A stretch of DNA of 64,000 nt from Pandoraea capi (GTDB lineage Bacteria; Pseudomonadota; Gammaproteobacteria; Burkholderiales; Burkholderiaceae): contig NZ_CABPRV010000005.1 in NCBI RefSeq assembly GCF_902459735.1, positions 186,001 to 250,000 on the forward strand, in the 5' to 3' direction. Below the pieces are notes generated by a model that made no database searches, had not been told where the DNA came from, and saw only the letters and a list, made by a program, of their open reading frames with translations. The position numbers and the translations under genes are program-made. Positions 9,757 through 18,893 of the stretch are shown here, one piece after another (positions within the stretch are counted from its first letter, which is position 1; each line of letters starts with the position of its first letter).

Positions 9757-9818
9757 CACGTCGATTTGATTTCAGCTTGCGGACGTGGGGGAATATCCCC
9801 GAAACAGCTAAAGCGAGG
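9757..9818 (+). promoter_or_regulatory. SAM-II (SAM-alpha) riboswitch upstream of metZ
   Basis: Stem P1 is CACGTC (9757-9762) with GACGTG (9782-9787). Its loop reads GATTTG at 9763-9768 and AGCTTGC at 9774-9780, both conserved in the SAM-II aptamers I remember from alphaproteobacterial metA and metX leaders. The 3' conserved GCTAAA is at 9807-9812. An extra GGGG/CCCC hairpin (9788-9791/9797-9800) lies between P1 and GCTAAA. A terminator follows at 9838 and metZ comes next, consistent with SAM-controlled attenuation. I could not place the pseudoknot pairing with certainty. Confidence 0.85.
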
Positions 9819-9837
9819 CCTAGACAGATGGATTTCG

Positions 9838-9878
9838 AGCCCGTTTTGCTGACAAGCGAAACGGGCTTTTCTTTTTTT
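9838..9878 (+). terminator. Expression-platform terminator before metZ
   Basis: AGCCCGTTT (9838-9846) pairs perfectly with AAACGGGCT (9859-9867), followed by a T-rich tract TTTCTTTTTTT. It lies between the SAM-II-like aptamer and the metZ start, where a SAM-dependent attenuator is expected. Confidence 0.88.
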
Positions 9879-9915
9879 GGCCGGCGAGCGCGCCGACCCA
9901 ATGACGAGACACACG

Positions 9916-11103
9916 ATGGATTCCTTCGACTTCGATACCCTGGCGGTGCGCGCGGGCACGCAACGCTCCGAGTTTGGTGAACACTCCGAGGCGCTGTACC
10001 TGACCTCGAGCTTCGTTTTCAAGAGTGCGGCCGAGGCTGCCGAGCGCTTCGCGCACTCGGAAGAGGGCTTCACGTACTCGCGCTTCACCAACCCGACCGT
10101 ATCGATGTTCCAGGACCGTCTGGCCGCGCTCGAAGGTGGTGAGGCGTGCATGGCGACGGCCTCGGGCATGAGCGCCATCGTGTCCGTGGTGATGACCGCG
10201 CTCTCGGCGGGCGATCACCTCGTCAGTTCGCAAAGCATTTTCGGCTCGACGCTGAACGTCTTCTCGACGATCTTCAGCCGCTTCGGTGTCGAGACGACGT
10301 TCGTCGATCCGACCGATCTCGACGCATGGCGTGCCGCGATCCGTCCGAACACGAAGATGTTCTTCCTGGAAACGCCGTCCAACCCGCTCACCGACATTGC
10401 CGACATCGAAGCGATCGGCAAGATCGCGAAAGAAGCGGGTGCACTGTTCGTCGTTGACAACTGTTTCTGTACGCCGGTGTTGCAGCGTCCGATCGAGTAC
10501 GGCGCGGACGTGGTGGTGCACTCGGCCACGAAGTACCTCGACGGTCAGGGGCGCGTGCTGGGCGGCGCCATCGTCGGCAAGAAGGACTTCATCATGGGCA
10601 AGATCTTCACGTTCGTGCGCAGCGCCGGCCCGACGCTCTCGGCGTTCAACGCCTGGGTGTTGCTCAAGGGGCTGGAGACGTTGTCGTTGCGCGTGGAGAA
10701 GCAATCGGCCAATGCGCTCGAACTGGCACAGTGGCTTGAGCAGCAGCCGCAGGTCGGTCGCGTGTTTTATCCGGGCCTGCCGTCGCACCCGCAGTACGAA
10801 CTGGCGAAGCGTCAGCAAAAGTCGGGCGGCGCTATCGTCGCCTTCGAACTCAAGGGCGCGACGCCTGCCGAGCAACGCGAGAACGCCTGGCGCGTGATCG
10901 ACAGCACGCGTGTGTGCTCGATCACGGGCAACCTCGGCGATACGCGCACGACCATCACGCACCCGGCGAGCACCACGCACGGCCGTATCACGCCGGAAGC
11001 GCGCGCTGCAGCGGGCATTACCGAAGGGCTGATCCGTCTGGCGGTCGGTCTGGAGTCGCCGGCCGACATTCAGGCTGATCTGGCACGCGGTTTCAAGTCA
11101 TGA
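9916..11103 (+). CDS. metZ: O-succinylhomoserine sulfhydrylase
   Basis: A PLP enzyme that makes homocysteine directly from O-succinylhomoserine and sulfide in methionine synthesis. The 395-residue protein from ATG 9916 ([18 protein letters not shown]) shows [16 protein letters not shown] and the PLP lysine in [12 protein letters not shown]. An ATG at 9901 is an alternative; neither has a strong Shine-Dalgarno. Cys/Met-metabolism PLP enzymes are close relatives, but the SAM riboswitch and gene context support MetZ. Its stop overlaps the hisC start by 4 bp (ATGA), so the two are translationally coupled. Confidence 0.94.
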   Translation: MDSFDFDTLAVRAGTQRSEFGEHSEALYLTSSFVFKSAAEAAERFAHSEEGFTYSRFTNPTVSMFQDRLAALEGGEACMATASGMSAIVSVVMTALSAGDHLVSSQSIFGSTLNVFSTIFSRFGVETTFVDPTDLDAWRAAIRPNTKMFFLETPSNPLTDIADIEAIGKIAKEAGALFVVDNCFCTPVLQRPIEYGADVVVHSATKYLDGQGRVLGGAIVGKKDFIMGKIFTFVRSAGPTLSAFNAWVLLKGLETLSLRVEKQSANALELAQWLEQQPQVGRVFYPGLPSHPQYELAKRQQKSGGAIVAFELKGATPAEQRENAWRVIDSTRVCSITGNLGDTRTTITHPASTTHGRITPEARAAAGITEGLIRLAVGLESPADIQADLARGFKS

Positions 11104-12173
11104 GCCAATTCTGGAGTGCCGGCGTCGCCGATCTGACGCCCTATGTCCCCGGTGAGCAGCCGCAGATGCAGCGCCTCATCAAGCTCAACACCAACGAGAA
11201 TCCGTACGGTCCGTCGCCACGCGTCGTCGCTGCCATTCGCGAGGCGCTCGGTGCCGATGCCGATGCGCTCAAGCTGTACCCCGATCCCGACGCCCGCCGT
11301 TTCAAGCAGGCGATTGCTACGCGCTTCGGCCTCGACGTCGCCAACGTGCACGTGGGCAACGGTTCGGACGAAGTGCTGGCGAACGTGTTCCAGGGCTTGC
11401 TGAAACACGACAAGCCGATTCTGTACCCGGACATCACCTACAGCTTCTATCCCGTGTATTGCGGGCTGTATGGCGTGGCGTTCGAAACCGTGCCGCTCAC
11501 CGACACGTTCGAGATTGCCGTCGACGATTACCTCAAGCCGAACGGCGGCATCATCTTCCCGAATCCGAATGCCCCGACGGGACGCGTGCTGGCGTCTGGC
11601 GAGATCGAACGTCTGCTCGCAGGCAATCCGGGCTCGGTGGTCGTCATCGACGAGGCGTATATCGACTTCGGTGGCGAGACGGCGGCCGGTCTGATCGCGA
11701 AGTACCCTAACCTGCTGGTCGTGCAGACCCTGTCGAAGTCACGTTCGTTGGCGGGGTTGCGTCTGGGTTTCGCCATCGGGCACAAGGATCTGATCGAAGC
11801 GCTGGAGCGTGTGAAGAACAGCTTCAACTCGTACCCGCTCGATCGTCTTGCACAGGCGGCGGGCGTGGCGGCCATCGAAGACGAAGCGTATTTCGACGAG
11901 ACGCGTCGTGCGGTCATCGAAAGCCGTGAAGCCTTGACGTCGCGACTGACGGCGCTCGGTTTCGAAGTGCTGCCGTCGAAGGCGAACTTCGTGTTCGTGC
12001 GTCACCCGGCACACGATGCGGCGCAACTGGCCGCAGCGCTGCGTGAGCGCTCGATCATCGTGCGTCACTTCAAGCATGCGCGCATCGCGCAGTTCCTGCG
12101 GGTTACGGTGGGAACGGAAGCGGAATGCGTGGCACTCTCCGATGCGCTGAGCGCATTGCTTGGGGCGACCTGA
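11100..12173 (+). CDS. hisC: Histidinol-phosphate aminotransferase (HisC2 type)
   Basis: A class II PLP aminotransferase that exchanges histidinol phosphate and imidazole acetol phosphate; relatives also act on aromatic amino acids. The 357-residue protein starts [52 protein letters not shown] and the PLP lysine region [16 protein letters not shown] are all visible. It overlaps metZ by 4 bp and so should be expressed from the SAM-responsive transcript. This is probably a second hisC-like copy outside the his operon, judged from context rather than from seeing the other copy. Confidence 0.92.
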   Translation: MSQFWSAGVADLTPYVPGEQPQMQRLIKLNTNENPYGPSPRVVAAIREALGADADALKLYPDPDARRFKQAIATRFGLDVANVHVGNGSDEVLANVFQGLLKHDKPILYPDITYSFYPVYCGLYGVAFETVPLTDTFEIAVDDYLKPNGGIIFPNPNAPTGRVLASGEIERLLAGNPGSVVVIDEAYIDFGGETAAGLIAKYPNLLVVQTLSKSRSLAGLRLGFAIGHKDLIEALERVKNSFNSYPLDRLAQAAGVAAIEDEAYFDETRRAVIESREALTSRLTALGFEVLPSKANFVFVRHPAHDAAQLAAALRERSIIVRHFKHARIAQFLRVTVGTEAECVALSDALSALLGAT

Positions 12174-12359
12174 CCCACGTCGCGCAGCACAAGACATCAG
12201 TGCTTCCTCTGCGCGGAGTGACGTGGATTCGCCACTCCGCAGCACGCGATCGTCGGTCGTTGATCATCTTCATCGAGGGGTTCATCCGCGTAGTCTCGTG
12301 CCGGCAGAATTCGGCAACGACGGTCCACCCTGTCAGTTGGCAAGGGAAAGTCTTGCCGC

Positions 12360-12762
12360 TCAGGGCAGATATCGACTCAGTCGTGTGAGTGCCGGTTCGA
12401 CACCGAACGACCGGGCGGTCGTCAGCAGCTTCCCATCGGGTTGAATCGCGAGGCTTCGCATCATGACCAACAGGTCGCCGGCGGGCGGTGGTGCCGCCGA
12501 CGGTGCCCGCGAGTACGAGTTTCCCGTCGGCCTGAACGACAATCTGGCTGACGTTCCAATGCCGCAGTGCCGGATAGTCACTCGAAAAATCGAGTGGCGC
12601 ATGGCCGCCTGTGCCGAAAGGGGGATCCAGATTCGCGGCGGCATCGAAGCAGGAGATGCCCGATCTGTCGCGGGTGTACATCCGGCCGTCGGGCAGGGCT
12701 GCGAAAGCGGATGCCACGCCGAATCCGGCGTCGGGCTGCCCGTTGCGATGTGGTGGCGTCAT
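12360..12762 (-). pseudogene. Frameshifted small delta-60-repeat protein gene
   Basis: On the minus strand an ATG at 12762, preceded by AAGGA, opens a frame MTPPHRNGQPDAGFG that continues with VQADGKLVLAG. It then drifts into unrelated residues near 12485-12495. The next frame resumes with PPAGDLLVMM, IQPDGKLLTTA and a stop at 12360. The two Q-x-DGK segments and the FGTGG motif are signatures of delta-60 repeats (beta-propeller-like strands). A single-base change around 12490 joins both halves into a protein of about 134 residues. It may be a decayed gene or a sequencing error. Confidence 0.65.
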
Positions 12763-12957
12763 GATTGCGTTCCTTGTGGACGGCCCTTCCGACGATGTTG
12801 CCTCGTAGGCCATGCGGGCAGGATCGCGAAACGTGTGATGCGCGACAACTGTCAACCTTGTCAGTTGTCGCCCGTAAATCCCGCTGCAAAAATCCCCCCT
12901 GTGAGGTGAAGTTCGCCTTCCTTGTCAGCGAAACCGCACGAAATGGGGGATCTCGTC

Positions 12958-13914
12958 ATGAGGCGTTCTCTGGTGAACCAATGTAGCGTCGTGTTGTTTG
13001 TGTGCTTGCTGAGCGCCTGCATGTCTGTGCCTACGCGAACGGTAGGCGGCCAATCGCCGGGCGTATCTGCACCACGCGATATCAAGAGCCTGCACACGCG
13101 GGGGTTGGAGACGATCGTCGAGCTTTACGTCTATTACAACTCGACCGTGATGGATTGCGGTGGTCCTCAGCTTCCGGCCGTGCTATGCAGCGGCGTGCCG
13201 ATTCGCGCCACGCAGAACGTGCCCGATGGCACGCCGTGGGAGCCGAGCGCGTCGTCGATCGAGAGCGGGGGGACGTCGTTCTCCTGGCTGCGTCAGGACG
13301 CGAACTTCTCGCTGATTCCGATTAGTCGCACCAACGGCTTCATCTTCTATCCCAGGATGCGCACGCCGACGGACAAGATCGGCAACATCGAAGTGCTTTG
13401 CGGGTTTTCGATGGATGGGCTGACGTCTTACCGGGATGAGCAGGGATGTGGCGAGTCGAAGGCGTATCCGGTGGAGAGTCGTCCATGCGACATCGTGGGG
13501 GTGACGACCGCGGCGCAATGGTTTGCGATGTGGGATGCCGCGTTCGACAAGATGTCGCAGGTGTGCGGCTTCAATCTTCGGGAAAGTGCCAGAGATCAGG
13601 CAGACCGGTTCGTGCAGGTGATCCTGGCGAAGCACATGATTCCGGATTGGGCCTGGGTTCAGTGGAATGAACTGCGCCTGGCCACGTGGGCGCAGGGGGT
13701 TGGCAAGGACCTGCCTATCATCGCGTTCTTCTATGGCGATGGCAATGCGGATGGGCTCGCCAGTGCCCGCGCGGATCAGCAGAAGTACTTCGATCTTTAT
13801 GCGCAGGCCATCCCGATCGTTCGCATTGCATTGCCGGCGGCGAAGGGAGGTCGCGCCCAGTTTTCCTACAGCGATGACGATCAGGCGGTACACGAGAAGG
13901 TGGCGCGCAGGTAA
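12958..13914 (+). CDS. Halovibrin-like secreted lipoprotein
   Basis: A 318-residue protein from ATG 12958 with a lipoprotein signal peptide (VVLFVCLLSAC, lipobox LSAC at about residues 17-20) and a GGGGA ribosome site 8 bp upstream. The mature part has six further cysteines (in DCGG, LCSG, LCGFSMD, GCGES, RPCD and VCGFN), suggesting three disulfides, and motifs NGFIFYP, NELRLATWA and FFY. I recall this pattern from proteins annotated as halovibrin HvnA/HvnC in Pseudomonas and Burkholderiaceae, named after a Vibrio fischeri secreted ADP-ribosyltransferase. Enzymatic activity here is not shown. It stands alone, between a pseudogene and a convergent exporter. Confidence 0.7.
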   Translation: MRRSLVNQCSVVLFVCLLSACMSVPTRTVGGQSPGVSAPRDIKSLHTRGLETIVELYVYYNSTVMDCGGPQLPAVLCSGVPIRATQNVPDGTPWEPSASSIESGGTSFSWLRQDANFSLIPISRTNGFIFYPRMRTPTDKIGNIEVLCGFSMDGLTSYRDEQGCGESKAYPVESRPCDIVGVTTAAQWFAMWDAAFDKMSQVCGFNLRESARDQADRFVQVILAKHMIPDWAWVQWNELRLATWAQGVGKDLPIIAFFYGDGNADGLASARADQQKYFDLYAQAIPIVRIALPAAKGGRAQFSYSDDDQAVHEKVARR

Positions 13915-14001
13915 TGGGGAAAAAGCAAAGAGCCGCCGGAAGGGGCGCGCGAGCAGGACGATAGGGGGTGGGGGTGTGCTGCCGACGGGCGGTGCGGGGC
14001 C

Positions 14002-14031
14002 GGGACCGGTGCGCAACATTGCACCGGTCCC
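14002..14031 (+). terminator. Perfect hairpin between convergent genes
   Basis: GGGACCGGTGC (14002-14012) and GCACCGGTCCC (14021-14031) form an 11-bp stem with an 8-nt loop, between the ends of the lipoprotein gene and the minus-strand MFS gene. There is no T-tract on either side, so its role as a transcript end is only probable. Confidence 0.5.
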
Positions 14032-14108
14032 TGTTGCCCTCGTCGGTATCTGTGCCTTGCGACGAGAACACGACCCGACATGTCGCGTAACACCCGCCAG
14101 TGTGGCGA

Positions 14109-15350
14109 TCAGTGCCCGTGTGCCATGTCGAGTGACGTCAACGTTGTCGAACGTGAGCGGGCGATGATCGCCAGTTGCAGTGCGAAACCTGCCGTCATTG
14201 CGAACAGGCACGCCTTCACGCCGAACGCGGCCGCGATCCACGCGCCGACGAAGGCGCCGAGCGGGCGCGCTCCGAACGTGGCTGTCATCGTGACGGCCGA
14301 CACGCGCGCGATCAACTCGCCGGGCGTGACGATCTGGCGTAGCGATGTCGTGGAGATCGTCCAGACGATCGGGCCGAAACCGAAGAGGAAGAAGGCGGCG
14401 AACACAACGGCATATAACGCGAAGCTTGCCGTGCCGGTCCGCGCAAATGCGGTCGTCGATGCCATCAGCACTGCCGCGAGCGCGGCGCAGGCCGGGCCGA
14501 GCAGGATCTGCAGACCGAAGCGCAAGCGCTGCGCAATGCGTGCGTAACCCACCGCACCGCACACCATGCCAAAGCCGTACACGCCGAGCGCGGCGCCAAC
14601 GCCGCGTGCCGAGAAGGCCAGCGTGTCGATCGCGTAAAACGCGAAGACCGAAAGCAGCAGATACCAGGACGTGTTGAACACGAAAGCGGTCGTCACGATC
14701 GAGCGCAGATGGGTATGGCTCACGATGAAGCGAATGCCTTCGCCGAGTTCGTGGATGAAATGGCGGCGCGACGCCGCCCGTGGCACCTCCATCGGCAGGC
14801 GTGACAACCAGAACGCGCTGCCCAGCGACAACGCGAAGGCAGTGGCAAATGCGACCTTGCCCGACGCCACGCCGGCGAGCACACCGCCAATCGCCGGGCC
14901 TGCGGTGAACGCGATGCTGCGCGCGGTTTCCAGACGCCGATTCGCGGCGAGCAAATGCGAGGGACCGACCAGCGTCGCGACGAGCGACGGCGCGGCGGCA
15001 CCGAAGACGACCGTTCCCGTCGCCATGGCGAAGCCCATTGCACCCAGCGCCGTCAGCGTCAACCAATGCGCTTGCAGCAACGCAAAGAGCATCAGCAACG
15101 CCATGGCACGCAGCAACTCCGTCGCGATCATGAGCGGTTTGCGCCGGTAGCGGTCGGCAAGCACTCCCGCCGGCAGTGAAAGGAGGAGGAACGGTAATGT
15201 CGTGGCGGCTTGCAGCGATGCGGTCTGTTCCGCCGAGGCGTTCAGCGCGATGACGGCAATAATCGGAATCACGGCCAGCGTCATCTGCTCGCTGAATTGT
15301 GCCGCGAGATTCGCCCGCGATAGCGACGTGATGACGGATGTGATCGACAT
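14109..15350 (-). CDS. MFS transporter (MFS_3/EntS-type exporter)
   Basis: A 413-residue major facilitator protein with about 12 hydrophobic segments. The MFS signature between helices 2 and 3 is seen as LPAGVLADRYRRKPLM. Early residues (LAAQFSEQMTLAVIPIIAVIAL) resemble the enterobactin-exporter/MFS_3 family, so efflux of a small molecule is likely, substrate unknown. ATG 15350 has AGGGAG 4 bp upstream in the transcript; that site lies inside a perfect hairpin (15353-15386). Neighbours give no clue to the substrate. Confidence 0.85.
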   Translation of the reverse strand: MSITSVITSLSRANLAAQFSEQMTLAVIPIIAVIALNASAEQTASLQAATTLPFLLLSLPAGVLADRYRRKPLMIATELLRAMALLMLFALLQAHWLTLTALGAMGFAMATGTVVFGAAAPSLVATLVGPSHLLAANRRLETARSIAFTAGPAIGGVLAGVASGKVAFATAFALSLGSAFWLSRLPMEVPRAASRRHFIHELGEGIRFIVSHTHLRSIVTTAFVFNTSWYLLLSVFAFYAIDTLAFSARGVGAALGVYGFGMVCGAVGYARIAQRLRFGLQILLGPACAALAAVLMASTTAFARTGTASFALYAVVFAAFFLFGFGPIVWTISTTSLRQIVTPGELIARVSAVTMTATFGARPLGAFVGAWIAAAFGVKACLFAMTAGFALQLAIIARSRSTTLTSLDMAHGH

Positions 15351-15352
15351 GG

Positions 15353-15386
15353 GACTCCCTTCGGGAACGTTATTTCGAAGGGAGTC
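15353..15386 (-). promoter_or_regulatory. Hairpin sequestering the MFS ribosome binding site
   Basis: GACTCCCTTCG (15353-15363) and CGAAGGGAGTC (15376-15386) are perfect 11-bp inverted arms with a 12-nt loop. Read on the minus strand, the downstream arm contains the AGGGAG ribosome site of the MFS gene and ends 2 nt before its ATG. It could act as an RNA switch or thermometer, or as a DNA operator. Confidence 0.65.
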
Positions 15387-15478
15387 TAGGGCAGGCGTGA
15401 TGCGGCGGCGCTCCGTTTCTTGCTATTGAATTCGCGAGCCGTGGCCGCTCACGCGAAGCGACCTGCCGGACGGTCGCA

Positions 15479-17128
15479 TCAGCCCTTGTTCAAGGATGCC
15501 GACGCCGATACCGATGGCAGATAGGGGCGGCCATTAATGCGTCGCGGTACCGGAACGAACGCCTCGCTCAGCAGATCTTGCGACGCGTCGTAATACGGCG
15601 TTTCGATATCGAGCAATCCGAGCATCGTGTGTTCCAGACGGTCGGTCTGATACGGACGCGCTTCCCATGCGGTGCGCGTCTGCGCACGGGGCGTATCGCG
15701 CTGCCACACCAGCATCGGGATCTCGTAGCCGGACGCGTCGGATACCGATTGCCCGGCATGATTGCGGGTGTGACCGACTTCCTGTGCATGGTCCGAACTG
15801 AACAGCAGGCTGGCATCGGATTGCGGCGATGTCGCCATGGTCTTGCGAATCAGATTGGAGACCACGTAATCGTTGTAAGCGATGGCATTGTCGTAGTCGT
15901 TGCGTGCATGACGCACCCAGAGCGAGCGTCCCTGCGCTTCGAGGTTCGCCATCACGCTGTCGTCGGTATTGTCGAAGCGGGCAAATTCGTCTGGGTACCG
16001 CATGTCGTAGGTCGGATGCGCGCCGAGCAGATGCACGATGATCAGCTTGCGTTGCGCATCGCCTGCCAGTGCGGCCTCGAAGTCCGGCAGCAGGTTGCCG
16101 TCCAGATTGTTCTCGCCGCGACCGGCCCCCTTGTTGATGAACACCCGCTCATCGGCACGGTTGGCCACCAGCCCCAGCCAGCCGTCGTTGGGCACCTGAT
16201 TCGAGATCCAGTACGTACGATACCCCGCAGCCTTGGCCAGCATGACGAGGTCGGGCTGACGTGTCCAGGCATCGGGATCGTCGAGGCTTGCGGGGGTGAG
16301 CATCTTCATGAGCGAGGCCATCGTCGCCGGCTCGGACGACACCACGTCGTGGAATACCGTCAGATCGTCGCGCAACGAGCCGAGCATCGGCGTGGTGTTG
16401 CGCGGGTAACCGTAGATCGACATGTTGTTGCGGTTCAGGCTCTCGCCGATGACCCAGACGACCGTCTTGCGCGCCGGCCCGCGGTACTGCACTTGCCATT
16501 CGTCCGGCTTCGCCATGCTGTGCTCAAGCGTGCGTTGCAATTCGTCGGCATGCGCGAGTTGTCCCTTGTAATCGAAGTAGCGAATCGGCCAGTAAAGCAG
16601 CGGGTTTTCCTTGGCCATCGTCGGATTCAGATGCAACGCGAGAAAACCGGTGAAGAGCGTGGCCACGGCGACCTTGCTGCGGCGGCGCAGCGGTGCAGAC
16701 GGCTGCGTCGCTTCCCGGCGTGTCAGTCGGCGCTCAAGCGCCACGACACCCGTCATGAGGACGGCAAATACCGCGCTGGCCTCAGCCACGTCGCGCCAGT
16801 TGTGGCGGAAGAATTCGCCGGTCTCCGACGCATTCGTGTTGAACACCGCCTGCAACACCAGCAGGTGGTTGGGACGCAGGCCGAAGTAGTCGCGAAGGAA
16901 CCCTTTGGTGGCTGCGTCAAGGAAGAAGACGGCGATCACGCTGAGCGTCGTCGCGCTCAGCCAGGCGGGACGCGCGCCGAGCAACAGGCACAACCCGGCG
17001 AGGCCGGGCAGCGCGGTCGCCATGATCGCCGCGCTCTTGCCGTACTCGCTCGCACTGATCATGCCCAGCGCCCAGAACGCTGCAAGCCCGCCCAGTCCGA
17101 GGCACAGACGGTAAAGAAGTGATTTCAA
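15479..17128 (-). CDS. Phosphoethanolamine transferase (EptA/CptA-like)
   Basis: An inner-membrane enzyme of the sulfatase fold that moves phosphoethanolamine from phosphatidylethanolamine to lipid A or core sugars. From the proposed TTG at 17128 (LKSLLYRLC, with GGGGA 8 nt before it) it has about 549 residues: roughly five N-terminal membrane helices to about residue 160, then a periplasmic catalytic domain. Visible motifs are VWVIGESLNRNNMSIYGYPR, where the nucleophile is expected, IIVHLLGAHPTYDMRYP and SSDHAQEVG. The nucleophile position next to GE holds Ser rather than the Thr I recall for EptA. The gene stands alone. Confidence 0.85.
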   Translation of the reverse strand: MKSLLYRLCLGLGGLAAFWALGMISASEYGKSAAIMATALPGLAGLCLLLGARPAWLSATTLSVIAVFFLDAATKGFLRDYFGLRPNHLLVLQAVFNTNASETGEFFRHNWRDVAEASAVFAVLMTGVVALERRLTRREATQPSAPLRRRSKVAVATLFTGFLALHLNPTMAKENPLLYWPIRYFDYKGQLAHADELQRTLEHSMAKPDEWQVQYRGPARKTVVWVIGESLNRNNMSIYGYPRNTTPMLGSLRDDLTVFHDVVSSEPATMASLMKMLTPASLDDPDAWTRQPDLVMLAKAAGYRTYWISNQVPNDGWLGLVANRADERVFINKGAGRGENNLDGNLLPDFEAALAGDAQRKLIIVHLLGAHPTYDMRYPDEFARFDNTDDSVMANLEAQGRSLWVRHARNDYDNAIAYNDYVVSNLIRKTMATSPQSDASLLFSSDHAQEVGHTRNHAGQSVSDASGYEIPMLVWQRDTPRAQTRTAWEARPYQTDRLEHTMLGLLDIETPYYDASQDLLSEAFVPVPRRINGRPYLPSVSASASLNKG

Positions 17129-17322
17129 GGTGGAGATCCCCCAATGCTGCTGGCACGTCGAGGCATGCCTGTCGATAATTACTGTCGGGCGGTGGCTATG
17201 ACACATCGCTCGATCGATGCGATTCGACCAGAGATTGGGAGATTGGTGTCGCTACTGCCTAAATTTTGGGACGAACGACAGTCGGTATTCAGTAATTTCT
17301 TAGGAACCCCTAGCGTTGGCCG

Positions 17323-17688
17323 TCAATGCAGCCGGGCGCCATTGGGCACCGTGCGCTCCACGCCGGCCAGCACGATGGCCCCGGTGGCATCCGCGAACCC
17401 CGTCACCAGGACTTCCGAGACGACGCCTGCAATGCGCTTCGGCGCGAAGTTGCACACGCACAGCACTTGTCGGCCCACGAGGCTCTCCGGTGTGTAGTGC
17501 ACCGTGATCTGCGCGCTCGACGTTTTCACCCCCAGTTCCCCGAGATCCACTGCCAGCACATAAGCGGGCTTCCTTGCCTTTTCGTTGATGCGAGCCGCGA
17601 CGACGGTGCCCACGCGCAACTCGATCTTCTCGAAGTCTTGCCATTCGATAGGGGTTGCCGCGTCTGTCTTGTCGCTGAAATCCGTCAT
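17323..17688 (-). CDS. tRNA-binding domain protein (CsaA-like)
   Basis: A 121-residue OB-fold protein: after [29 protein letters not shown] it shows the EMAP/Trbp111-type core ([44 protein letters not shown]). Such proteins bind tRNA or act as export-related chaperones (CsaA). ATG 17688 is chosen because AGGGAG lies 6-7 nt upstream; a longer frame to 17715 has no such site. It is alone on the minus strand, next to the AraC regulator. Confidence 0.88.
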   Translation of the reverse strand: MTDFSDKTDAATPIEWQDFEKIELRVGTVVAARINEKARKPAYVLAVDLGELGVKTSSAQITVHYTPESLVGRQVLCVCNFAPKRIAGVVSEVLVTGFADATGAIVLAGVERTVPNGARLH

Positions 17689-17827
17689 GTCTTGCTCCCT
17701 TGCCTTGCCGATCAATGATTTAGCGGCGAGCGTAACCCGCGACTGGCCCGGCAGGCTTGTGAAATACGGCAGGCGGCGGATGGGAGTTGGCAGATGAGGA
17801 AGGGCTGGCGGCGGTGGCGCAGCAGTG

Positions 17828-18610
17828 TCAGCCGCCCATGCCCTGCGCGATTCGCACCCGGCGCCACGCCGCAGGCGTCAGTCCGTAATGCTGGCGAAAC
17901 GCGTGGGTGAGGGCGCTCTGGTCGTTGAAGCCGACGTCGAGCGCGATGTCGGCAAGCGGGGTGTCGACCGTCAGCAGCATCGAGGCAGCGCGGGCGAGCC
18001 GCAAACGCATGAGGTGCCGATGAGGGGTTTCGCCCGTCATCGCGACGAAGCAGTCGTGAAAGTGCCGCACGCTCATGCCGGCTTCCCGGGCGAGCGTTGC
18101 CGTATCCAGCGGGGTGGCCAGATCGGCTTGCAGTCTCGCGTCGACCTGCGTCAGATCCAGTCGAAGCGTTCGCGACGCATGGCGCACCGGGGTCAGCCGC
18201 GCGACCAGCGCTTCCAGCCATTCGCGTACCACAGGATCGTCGGCGTCGAGCGCGCGCCCGGTTTTGACGCTGTCGCTCACCCGGTTGGCCAGCGCGAGCA
18301 GCGACGCATCGAGCGCAAAGAACGCCTCATGGGCGAACGCGCGCGCCGTGCCCGTCTCCCGAGCGATGTTCGCGGGCACGTCGAGCACGACCTGCCGGTT
18401 CGGCCCGTCGCCCCGGTAGTCGTGACGCACGCCTGCCGGAATCACCACGCCGTTACGCGCGCCGACACGCCCGTAGGTCGTGGCATCGCCGTCGAGCGAG
18501 AGCGACATGCGTCCTGATAGCCCGATCACGACCTGATGAAAGTCGTGTGTGTCGGTGCTATCGGTCGGACGGTACTCGCGCAGCTCTAGGCGCGTGGCGG
18601 CGGTGGACAT
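17828..18610 (-). CDS. AraC family transcriptional regulator
   Basis: A 260-residue regulator. The N-terminal half ([22 protein letters not shown] and [10 protein letters not shown]) is a cupin-like sensor domain; the C-terminal 100 residues carry two helix-turn-helix motifs ([16 protein letters not shown] and [22 protein letters not shown]). ATG 18610. It is divergent from the ssu operon, whose first gene begins about 280 bp away, so it may regulate ssu or only itself; known sulfonate regulators are LysR-type, so the link is speculative. Confidence 0.9.
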   Translation of the reverse strand: MSTAATRLELREYRPTDSTDTHDFHQVVIGLSGRMSLSLDGDATTYGRVGARNGVVIPAGVRHDYRGDGPNRQVVLDVPANIARETGTARAFAHEAFFALDASLLALANRVSDSVKTGRALDADDPVVREWLEALVARLTPVRHASRTLRLDLTQVDARLQADLATPLDTATLAREAGMSVRHFHDCFVAMTGETPHRHLMRLRLARAASMLLTVDTPLADIALDVGFNDQSALTHAFRQHYGLTPAAWRRVRIAQGMGG

Positions 18611-18893
18611 GACAAATGAAAAACGCTCGTTGGCGGACCGCGCTCACCTTCATCACCGTTTCGGTGCTTCCGGAGCATAAGGCCGCCAAGGTGCATGACT
18701 TCAGGTTATGAAAAAACGCGCAAAGCTATCCCGGATTGATTGGTTCGGCCGCGCAGAACGGGTCGCTACACTGGGTCTTCAGTGGCCGGAGTGTTCCCGG
18801 CCGGCACCGCGAAGGTGGGGGGGCGTGAGGCCCGGCGACTACGCGATGCGCTTCGATTCCACAGGGCCAGCGGCCCGTCTTTGGCAGGGAAGT

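Noticed and set aside
7876-9759. Long minus-strand open frame (627 codons)
   Set aside because: Antisense to cvpA and purF; composition of a shadow frame.
12174-12359. Hairpin GCGGAGTG/CACTCCGC near 12213-12240 as a hisC terminator
   Set aside because: The stem is short with a 12-nt loop and no T-tract; not convincing enough to list.
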